A stretch of DNA of 19,653 bases, from positions 1 to 19,653 of the forward strand of contig CAJTNW010000030.1 of the NCBI GenBank assembly GCA_910577795.1, in the 5' to 3' direction. The DNA is from an uncultured Christensenella sp. GTDB lineage: Bacteria; Bacillota; Clostridia; Christensenellales; UBA3700. Of this stretch, positions 13,873 through 19,653 are shown in pieces. The position numbers were made by a program, and so were the translations under genes. Below the pieces are notes generated by a model, which was not told the DNA's origin, made no database searches, and saw only the letters and a program-made list of their open reading frames with translations. How positions within the stretch are numbered: position 1 is the first letter of the stretch; each line of letters opens with the position of its first letter.

Positions 13873-16506
13873 ATGGATATGTCAAAAACTTATAATCCTC
13901 GTGAGTTTGAGGAAAGATTATATAAAGAGTGGGAGAAAAAGGGATATTTTCGTGCAGAAGTGGATAGTAAAAAACAACCTTTTTCTATTGTGATTCCACC
14001 TCCAAATATTACTGGACAACTTCACATGGGACATGCCCTTAACAATAGTATTCAAGATACTATAGTTAGGTTTAAACGTATGCAAGGTTATTCTGCATTG
14101 TGGCTTCCAGGTACTGACCATGCTTCTATTGCTACAGAAGTTAAGATAGTAGAAAAAATGAAAGCAGAGGGTCTTACTAAAGCAGATGTTGGAAGAGAAG
14201 GCTTTTTAGAGCGTGCATGGGACTGGAAAGAACAATATGGTGGCAGAATTGTTGAACAATTAAAAAGATTAGGGTCTTCTTGTGACTGGAGTAGACTTGC
14301 GTTTACTATGGATGATAATTTGACAAAGGCTGTTAAACATGTTTTTGTTAAACTTTATGAAAAAGGTTTAATTTATAAGGCTGACCGTATTATCAACTGG
14401 TGTCCTTCTTGTAAGACTGCACTTAGTGATGCAGAGGTTGAGTATGAAGAGCAAGACTCATTTTTATGGCATATAAGATATCCATTTGCAGATGGTAGTG
14501 GTGAACTTGTTGTTGCAACAACAAGACCAGAGACTATGCTTGGTGATACTGCAGTTGCTGTTAACCCTAAAGATGAAAGATATAAAGATATTATTGGCAA
14601 AATGCTTAATTTGCCACTTACTGATAAACAAATTCCTGTTATTGCAGACGAATATGTTGAACTTGATTTTGGTAGTGGTGCAGTAAAAATTACTCCTGCA
14701 CATGACCCTAATGACTTTGAGGTTGGTTTAAGACATAATTTAGAAGTAATTAGAATTATGAATGATGATGGCAGTATGAATGAGCATGCTGGTAAATATT
14801 GCGGTTTAGACAGAGATGAGGCAAGAACAAAAATAGTTGCTGATTTAAAAGCAGGTGGCTATTTGGTTAAAGAAGAGCCTTATAAACATAATGTAGGTGT
14901 ATGCTATAGATGTCATAATGTAGTTGAGCCAATAGTAAGCAAACAATGGTTTGTAAAAATGGGACCTCTTGCAAAACCTGCAATAAAAGTTGTAAAAGAT
15001 AAAAAAATAGAGTTTATACCTAATAGATTTAGTAAAACTTATTTCAATTGGATGGAAAATATAAAGGACTGGTGTATTTCTCGTCAACTTTGGTGGGGCC
15101 ACAGAATACCTGCATATTATTGTGAAGACTGTGGTGAAATGATGGTTCAAGAAGATGCTCCAACAGTTTGTACAAAATGCGGTAGCACTCATATAAGACA
15201 AGATGAAGACGTACTTGATACTTGGTTTTCTTCTGCGCTGTGGCCTTTTTCTACATTGGGATACCCAGAGCAAACAAAAGATTTGGAATATTTTTATCCT
15301 ACAAGTTTGTTAGTTACTGCTTATGATATTATTTTCTTCTGGGTTGCACGAATGATTTTTAGCGGATTAGAGCACATGGGAGATATACCTTTCCCTGAAG
15401 TTTTAATACACGGAATTGTACGCGATAGCCAAGGCAGAAAAATGAGTAAGTCTTTGGGTAATGGTATTGACCCACTTGAGATTATTGATAATTATGGTGC
15501 AGATAGTTTAAGGTTGAGTCTGCTTATGGGTATTGCACCAGGTGGAGATACAAGATTTATTGAAGAAAAAGTTATCAGTTGTCGTAACTTTTTGAATAAA
15601 GTTTGGAATGCGTCAAGATTTGTAATGATGAATTCTGAAAATGTTAAACTTAAGGAAATGGGAAGTTTCCGTTTGACACCTAGCGATAAATGGATTTTGT
15701 CAAAACTTAATAATACAATTAAAGAAAGCACTAAATGTATGGAAAAATATGATTTAGGTTTGGCTTGCAGTTGTGTTTATGATTTTGTATGGAATGATTT
15801 TTGTGACTGGTATATTGAATTATCTAAGGCTGCTTTGTATGGCGACAATATGGATAAAAAAGTTAATACTATTACTGTATTAAATTATGTACTAAATAAT
15901 ATCCTAAAATTATTACACCCATTTGTACCATTTATTACTGATGAAATTTATTCATTTACTAAATTTTCTAAGTCAAGTATTATGGTTAGCGAATGGCCTG
16001 AGATTATAAAGAAGTATAACTATAAAAAAGAGAGAGAAACTTTTGAAAAAGTAATGGATATTATTAAAGATATCCGTAACTTAAGAGTGGAAATGAATGT
16101 TAAGCCATCTTGCAAAATTGACTTAATAATTGCTCCTAATGTAGATATAAAAGTTTTGGATACAATTATGCCGTATATAGTAAAAATGGCAAATATTGGC
16201 AATATAACATATATTAATGACAAACAAGAAATTACTGAAAAGGTAAGTGTAATTATAAGTGATTTTGGTGATGTATTAGTACCTCTTGGTAATCTTGTAG
16301 ACAATGAAAAAGAAATTGCAAGACTTACAAAAGATTTAGAAGATACTATTAAGGAAATTGAACGTGCGACCAAAATGCTAAATAATCAAGGCTTTATTGC
16401 AAGAGCACCTAAACAATTAGTTGATAAGGAAAAGGAAAAACTTGCAAATTATTCACAACTTGCAGAAAAAATTAAAAGTCAAATAGAAGAGTTGAAAAAT
16501 GCGTAA
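13873..16506 (+). CDS. valS: Valyl-tRNA synthetase
   Basis: The 877-residue class Ia synthetase charges tRNA-Val with valine. The HIGH motif is HMGH at residues 51-54 after PPPNITGQL. The CP1 editing domain shows TTRPETMLGDT at 216-226. Two Cys pairs, at 417/420 and 433/436, form a likely zinc knuckle, and another CxxC is at 344/347. KMSKS is at 523-527. The C-terminus is a charged coiled coil typical of ValS. Length is standard. I choose the ATG at 13873 because GGAAGG lies about 9 bases upstream; the frame is open to an ATG at 13843, but the extra ten residues are not family-like. Only 73 bases precede it and they hold no T-box leader, so it is probably driven from the pgsA promoter. Confidence 0.97.
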   Translation: MDMSKTYNPREFEERLYKEWEKKGYFRAEVDSKKQPFSIVIPPPNITGQLHMGHALNNSIQDTIVRFKRMQGYSALWLPGTDHASIATEVKIVEKMKAEGLTKADVGREGFLERAWDWKEQYGGRIVEQLKRLGSSCDWSRLAFTMDDNLTKAVKHVFVKLYEKGLIYKADRIINWCPSCKTALSDAEVEYEEQDSFLWHIRYPFADGSGELVVATTRPETMLGDTAVAVNPKDERYKDIIGKMLNLPLTDKQIPVIADEYVELDFGSGAVKITPAHDPNDFEVGLRHNLEVIRIMNDDGSMNEHAGKYCGLDRDEARTKIVADLKAGGYLVKEEPYKHNVGVCYRCHNVVEPIVSKQWFVKMGPLAKPAIKVVKDKKIEFIPNRFSKTYFNWMENIKDWCISRQLWWGHRIPAYYCEDCGEMMVQEDAPTVCTKCGSTHIRQDEDVLDTWFSSALWPFSTLGYPEQTKDLEYFYPTSLLVTAYDIIFFWVARMIFSGLEHMGDIPFPEVLIHGIVRDSQGRKMSKSLGNGIDPLEIIDNYGADSLRLSLLMGIAPGGDTRFIEEKVISCRNFLNKVWNASRFVMMNSENVKLKEMGSFRLTPSDKWILSKLNNTIKESTKCMEKYDLGLACSCVYDFVWNDFCDWYIELSKAALYGDNMDKKVNTITVLNYVLNNILKLLHPFVPFITDEIYSFTKFSKSSIMVSEWPEIIKKYNYKKERETFEKVMDIIKDIRNLRVEMNVKPSCKIDLIIAPNVDIKVLDTIMPYIVKMANIGNITYINDKQEITEKVSVIISDFGDVLVPLGNLVDNEKEIARLTKDLEDTIKEIERATKMLNNQGFIARAPKQLVDKEKEKLANYSQLAEKIKSQIEELKNA

Positions 16507-17143
16507 TTATAAATATTTGTTTTGGGATTTTGATGGTACTATAGTTGATTCCTTTGAAGGTTGTAGTTTTGCTTTTGGTAAGGTATTTGAACATTTTGGA
16601 TTAAATATTCCACCAGAGGATAGAAAACAATATATAGGTCCACCATTAAAAGTTACTTTTACTAAAATGCTAGGCGAGGAACAAGAACCGTTTGCACGAG
16701 AATTATATAGGGAATACTATATTAATCAAGGCGGTCAAAATATGTGTAAATTGTTTGACGGAATGGATAATATTTTGATGACTATAAAAAGTTACGGCTA
16801 CAAAATGTATATTGCAACAAGTAAAAGGGAAGATATTGCAAGCGAAATGCTAAAAGAGTTTGGTATACGTGATTATTTTGATGATGTATTTGGAACAGTA
16901 GAAAGTGCTGGTAGAATAGATAAAAAGGATATTTTAGAGTATGCCGTAAAAATGTCTGGTGGCAAAAAAGAGGACTGCCTTATGATAGGTGATTCTATTT
17001 ATGATGCAATGGCAGCAAAACAAGTTGGGCTAGACTGTTTAGCAGTTGCTTACGGCTTTGGAAATGTTAAAGATATGTCAAAAATCGGTACTATTTTGAG
17101 TGTAGAACAACCAATTGACTTAGTTGAGACATTTAAAAAATAG
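16499..17143 (+). CDS. HAD-superfamily phosphatase (Gph/PpaX-like)
   Basis: The 214-residue hydrolase has all HAD motifs. Motif I is WDFDGTIVDS with nucleophile Asp10 and acid/base Asp12, motif II is IATSKRE with Thr107, motif III is the lysine in DKKDIL near 142-143, and motif IV is MIGDSIYDA with Asp165 and Asp169. The helical cap inserted after motif I places it in subfamily IA with phosphoglycolate and pyrophosphate phosphatases, but the substrate cannot be read from sequence. Its ATG lies inside the last codons of valS (8-base overlap), so translation is likely coupled. Confidence 0.9.
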   Translation: MRNYKYLFWDFDGTIVDSFEGCSFAFGKVFEHFGLNIPPEDRKQYIGPPLKVTFTKMLGEEQEPFARELYREYYINQGGQNMCKLFDGMDNILMTIKSYGYKMYIATSKREDIASEMLKEFGIRDYFDDVFGTVESAGRIDKKDILEYAVKMSGGKKEDCLMIGDSIYDAMAAKQVGLDCLAVAYGFGNVKDMSKIGTILSVEQPIDLVETFKK

Positions 17144-17184
17144 TTAATATGTTGTAATTTTTGATTTGTAATAATTAATTTTTT

Positions 17185-17213
17185 ATAACAAAATTTAAAA
17201 GTTAGGATATAAT
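17185..17213 (+). promoter_or_regulatory. Promoter of the paired membrane protein genes
   Basis: TATAAT at 17208-17213 has ATAACA (17185-17190, four of six matches to TTGACA) 17 bases upstream. Transcription would start near 17220, just before the AAAAGGAG ribosome binding site. No terminator separates this from the HAD gene, so readthrough is also possible. Confidence 0.55.
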
Positions 17214-17239
17214 AAAATAAATTGAAAAGGAGAAAGTAA

Positions 17240-18061
17240 ATGCGATTTTCAAGACTTGCACTACAGTATTGTCATAAAAATTGGTGGTATTTAGCAATTG
17301 CTACTTTAGTGCCATCTGTTGTTATGGGCTTACTTACTGAACCATGCACTATGATTCAATTGTTTGCTAATTTTAATCAGGCTAAACTTGTTACTTTTGG
17401 TGATGTCTTTTTTGCAATTAGTGAATTAAATTGGAAGTCAGTAGTTGCTGGTATTTTTGCAGTGCCAATATTTAGTATATTTTTTAGTATAGTTTGCGGG
17501 CTTGAGTCTAAGCATATGCGTTGGGGTATTCTTTCAGGAGAGGGGTTATCAAAACGTATAAACAACAATTTCTTGCCTGTTTTTAAGTTAATGCTGGTAT
17601 TTATATTTGTTATGGAATTGTATGCAGTTATTTGCTCCTTATTTACTTTTTTGTGGGTAAAAGTTGCACGCAAAGCAGTTGTTGCTTTGGGACTTACTAT
17701 AACAGTAAATGTAATATTGTTTATTGTAATGCTATCTGCAATGATTTTATTGAGTTTAACTTTGCCAGTAATGTCTATTACAGGTGTAAGTTTACGAAAA
17801 GCAATAGCAGAGTCTATCACTTTACTTAAAGGTAAATTTTTTAGAATGATGTTTGCAGTTGTTGTACCTATGCTAATACCTTATGTAATAATGGCAGTGC
17901 TTGCAGCATTCGGTTTTTGGTGGAGAAAAATAATTAATATCTTCTTATTTATATATGTGTTCTCTTATTATATAACATTAATGTATACTACTTATCTTGA
18001 TATAGCAGATATTGATAGAGAAGACCTTAAAAACAAATATTTGAAGTTGGTGGAGGGATAA
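17240..18061 (+). CDS. Six-pass integral membrane protein, unknown function (first of pair)
   Basis: The 273-residue product has about six membrane helices (near 15-33, 66-86, 113-138, 147-178, 203-226 and 230-252) and short loops. The N-terminal CHKNWWYL places a Trp pair at the membrane edge. A soluble loop near 88-110 is basic (ESKHMRWGILSGEGLSKRI). There is no ATP-binding, protease or transport motif. AAAAGGAG gives a strong start. The next gene begins one base after its stop, so the two proteins are probably made in fixed ratio and may form a complex. The function is unknown. Confidence 0.8.
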   Translation: MRFSRLALQYCHKNWWYLAIATLVPSVVMGLLTEPCTMIQLFANFNQAKLVTFGDVFFAISELNWKSVVAGIFAVPIFSIFFSIVCGLESKHMRWGILSGEGLSKRINNNFLPVFKLMLVFIFVMELYAVICSLFTFLWVKVARKAVVALGLTITVNVILFIVMLSAMILLSLTLPVMSITGVSLRKAIAESITLLKGKFFRMMFAVVVPMLIPYVIMAVLAAFGFWWRKIINIFLFIYVFSYYITLMYTTYLDIADIDREDLKNKYLKLVEG

Positions 18062-18062
18062 T

Positions 18063-18998
18063 ATGCTAGCAAAACATTCATTATCTATTACAGTGTCTCG
18101 CTTTTCATTGTTTTATAAATTTTTGTTGTATTTAAGCATTGTGCTTTTAGTATTTGCTGCAATTTCAATAAGTTCAATGTATTACATTATGAAACCTATT
18201 ATTCAAGGTGTTCAAAATATGCATTTTTTTGAGCATTGTGTTGATGCTTTTAGGTCAATGTTTGGTGGAGATTTGGCAGTTCAAAATACTGCATTTGGAG
18301 TTTTAGGACAAGACTTTGCTAAAATTTCTGAGGTGTTTGCGACTAACAGAAATAATGTAATTGGTGCAGTATGTGCCTTGTTTGTATTTTTGTTTTTAGG
18401 TAAGTTTTTGATTACTATAGGTCATTATCCATTAGCAGATGTTTTAAATAACTTTATGAATAGTAATAGCAAATTTGGCTTTACCTCTAATCTTATTGCT
18501 CACCTAAAAAAATCTGTAGTTTATAGTTTTATAGATACACTTATTTATATACCATTTATGCTAATTGTATCTGGTTTGATGTATTTAGTGGTTTGGGGTA
18601 TGGGCAAGTTTTCTATTGTTTTTGCTTTAAGTTTGGCATTAACTATTTTTATGGTGCTATTTGCTCTAAAAAGGTCAGTGTTCGCAATGTGGCTACCTAC
18701 TTATATAAATGAGGATTTAGGAATATTTAAAAGTTTGCAAAAAGCAATTTTAACTAATAAAGATTTGATAGTTAAAAATTGGGGTTTATTTACTGCAGTT
18801 AATTTTGCATCTTATATGTTTACTATTATTTTTGGTTTAGTAACATTTGGAATAGGTTTTATTATGGCAATGAGTTTGCTTAATATATTCTATCAAAGTT
18901 TAGGCTTGGTAATATATTATCGCAGAAATGAAAGAAAATATTATATAGATTCAGAAACAATTATAGATAGTAAACATTCAATAAAATCTGTTTATTAA
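18063..18998 (+). CDS. Six-pass integral membrane protein, unknown function (second of pair)
   Basis: The 311-residue product has about six membrane helices (near 20-45, 98-120, 150-178, 182-203, 241-262 and 263-288). Between helices 1 and 2 is a region of about 50 residues (46-97) that is not hydrophobic. Like its neighbour, it has a charged loop before the last two helices (EDLGIFKSLQKAILTNKDLIVKNW). The start follows GGAGGG that overlaps the previous gene's end. Transcription ends at the perfect terminator 10 bases downstream. I recognise no family with confidence; the pair could be two halves of one membrane complex. Confidence 0.8.
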   Translation: MLAKHSLSITVSRFSLFYKFLLYLSIVLLVFAAISISSMYYIMKPIIQGVQNMHFFEHCVDAFRSMFGGDLAVQNTAFGVLGQDFAKISEVFATNRNNVIGAVCALFVFLFLGKFLITIGHYPLADVLNNFMNSNSKFGFTSNLIAHLKKSVVYSFIDTLIYIPFMLIVSGLMYLVVWGMGKFSIVFALSLALTIFMVLFALKRSVFAMWLPTYINEDLGIFKSLQKAILTNKDLIVKNWGLFTAVNFASYMFTIIFGLVTFGIGFIMAMSLLNIFYQSLGLVIYYRRNERKYYIDSETIIDSKHSIKSVY

Positions 18999-19007
18999 TT
19001 AAATTTT

Positions 19008-19039
19008 AAGGCTTAAAAATATTTAAGCCTTGTTTTTTT
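19008..19039 (+). terminator. Intrinsic terminator of the membrane protein pair
   Basis: AAGGCTTAAA, a 4-base loop and TTTAAGCCTT form a perfect 10-bp stem followed by G and seven T. It isolates the downstream RNA gene from readthrough. Confidence 0.95.
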
Positions 19040-19096
19040 GTAAAGTTATTTGACATTTATTTAGGAAATTTTTTACATTAAAATTTAAAAAGTGTA

Positions 19097-19125
19097 TTGT
19101 AATCATATATAAATTATGTTATACT
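19097..19125 (+). promoter_or_regulatory. Promoter of the structured RNA
   Basis: TTGTAA at 19097-19102, a 17-base spacer with TG at 19117-19118, and TATACT at 19120-19125 form a strong extended -10 promoter. Transcription would start near 19132. Confidence 0.82.
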
Positions 19126-19131
19126 ATGAGT

Positions 19132-19373
19132 GTAGGATAACTGCAAAACAGGAAAGAAACTGTATTTTGTAACCACATTAATAATAAGGGATTGCGAGTT
19201 GTGGTACACAATGTCACGCCCTCGACCTTTTAGGTTATGGCAGGGGAAGACAGCGGTATCAGGTAGCTAACCCACCTCGACATACGAGGTTTTCAAAAAG
19301 TTTTATTTCGGTTAAGCGGTACTACACGCGTTTGCGTTTTTGAGGCATATTTATATATGCCTCTTATTTTTTT
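19132..19373 (+). ncRNA. Free-standing structured non-coding RNA, possibly raiA class
   Basis: About 240 nt lie between a strong promoter and an intrinsic terminator, with no ORF and clearly higher GC than the flanks. By eye the following can pair: ACAG / CTGT (19148-19151 with 19160-19163, extended by A-T pairs); ACCACA (19172-19177) with TGTGGT (19200-19205), competing with TTGTG / CACAA at 19199-19211; CGAG (19195-19198) with CTCG (19221-19224); CCCT (19219-19222) with AGGG (19242-19245); and ACCTCG / CGAGGT (19274-19279 with 19285-19290, 5-base loop). TAACC at 19170-19174 or 19268-19272 can pair with GGTTA at 19310-19314, suggesting long-range closure or a pseudoknot. ACGC-GTTT-GCGT (19326-19337) precedes the terminator. 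Size and layout recall raiA RNA of Firmicutes, but I cannot verify its consensus. It does not look like 6S, tmRNA, SRP, RNase P or a T-box. Confidence 0.72.
19342..19373 (+). terminator. Intrinsic terminator of the structured RNA
   Basis: GAGGCATAT, loop TTAT and ATATGCCTC form a perfect 9-bp stem followed by TTATTTTTTT. It ends the RNA cleanly at about 19373. Confidence 0.93.
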
Positions 19374-19462
19374 GCAATATAAATTAAAGTAAATAAATTA
19401 ATTAATAAGTCTAAATTTTTCTAAAAAATAATTTTGATTTAAACAATATATCTAAAAATAAA

Positions 19463-19489
19463 TACACTAAATTAATGATATTTAGTGTG
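19463..19489. terminator. A/T-rich hairpin, possible secondary terminator
   Basis: ACACTAAAT (19464-19472) and ATTTAGTGT (19480-19488) form a perfect 9-bp stem with a 7-base loop. On the plus strand GTTTGTTTTTGT follows and on the minus strand ATTTATTTTTAG follows, so it could act weakly in either direction. Confidence 0.4.
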
Positions 19490-19593
19490 TTTGTTTTTGT
19501 GTAAAGTTTGAATTTGTATAAAAACAAGATTTATTCAATAAATGTGTCAAAAATCGGGGGTAAAAAAGATAAAAGAGGATAAACATTGTAAAA

Positions 19594-19630
19594 AATATGT
19601 ACATAGAATAAATATATCTATGTACATATT
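19594..19630. repeat. 13-bp perfect inverted repeat built from a palindromic octamer
   Basis: AATATGTACATAG (19594-19606) and CTATGTACATATT (19618-19630) are exact reverse complements with an 11-base spacer. Each arm contains the self-palindrome ATGTACAT, so the site is a symmetric pair of dyads with centres 24 bases apart. That geometry suits a dimer- or tetramer-binding regulator of a gene just beyond the window. The surrounding 19374-19653 holds no ORF. Confidence 0.55.
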
Positions 19631-19653
19631 ATAAAAATATTATAGTATGAAAT

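Noticed and set aside
14845..15273. Minus-strand ORF of 142 codons over valS
   Set aside because: It is a shadow of valS; the composition is not protein-like and there is no start signal.
19132..19373. T-box, tmRNA, RNase P, SRP or 6S identity for the structured RNA
   Set aside because: AGCGGTACTACACGCG at 19315 only loosely resembles a T-box antiterminator and no gene follows in the next 280 bases. I see no tag ORF with a tRNA-like end, no GAGGAAAGTCC, no SRP Alu or GGAA domain, and no single long rod with a central bubble as in 6S.
1..19653. CRISPR array, insertion sequence, prophage or toxin-antitoxin module
   Set aside because: No regularly spaced repeats, transposase or integrase motifs, target-site duplications or small paired toxin-antitoxin genes were found. 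Apart from the items reported, the window is ordinary chromosomal DNA.

Overview
The window looks like chromosomal DNA from a low-GC, AT-rich Bacillota, most likely a clostridium-like anaerobe. The support is very A/T-rich intergenic DNA, strong AGGAGG-type ribosome binding sites, sigma-A-like promoters with extended -10 elements, intrinsic terminators, tandem DegV proteins, an L-box lysine riboswitch, Hsp33 and a YkvI-type transporter. I cannot name a species. No phage, insertion sequence, CRISPR array, tRNA or rRNA gene was seen. The genes are nearly all core or housekeeping, so this is not an obvious accessory island.

Layout. Positions 32-1844 (minus) hold two tandem DegV/FakB-like fatty-acid-binding proteins. 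Positions 1845-2458 are non-coding and lead into a lipoprotein of unknown function (2459-3361, plus) with its own promoter and terminator. Positions 3595-7000 (minus) form the lysine/diaminopimelate operon: a consensus promoter, a lysine riboswitch ending in a textbook terminator, then asd, dapA and dapB. Together these take aspartyl phosphate to tetrahydrodipicolinate, under feedback by lysine. Positions 7083-11745 (plus) are an operon with a six-pass membrane protein, a SAM methyltransferase, the redox chaperone Hsp33 and a TPR protein. Its terminator hairpin contains the start codon of the next gene, a YkvI-like transporter (11731-12708).

Positions 12723-17143 (plus) are a second operon: a PgsA-type CDP-alcohol phosphatidyltransferase, a small membrane protein, valyl-tRNA synthetase and a HAD phosphatase. 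The pgsA frame is broken inside its catalytic motif in a way best explained by loss of one 5-base repeat unit. Positions 17185-19039 carry two adjacent six-pass membrane proteins and a perfect terminator.

The most intriguing item is at 19097-19373. It is a free-standing transcription unit without an ORF, with an extended -10 promoter, about 240 nt of GC-richer sequence full of complementary segments, and an intrinsic terminator. It is a structured non-coding RNA. Its size and layout recall the raiA class, but I cannot confirm that from memory. The last 280 bases hold no gene, only two inverted repeats.
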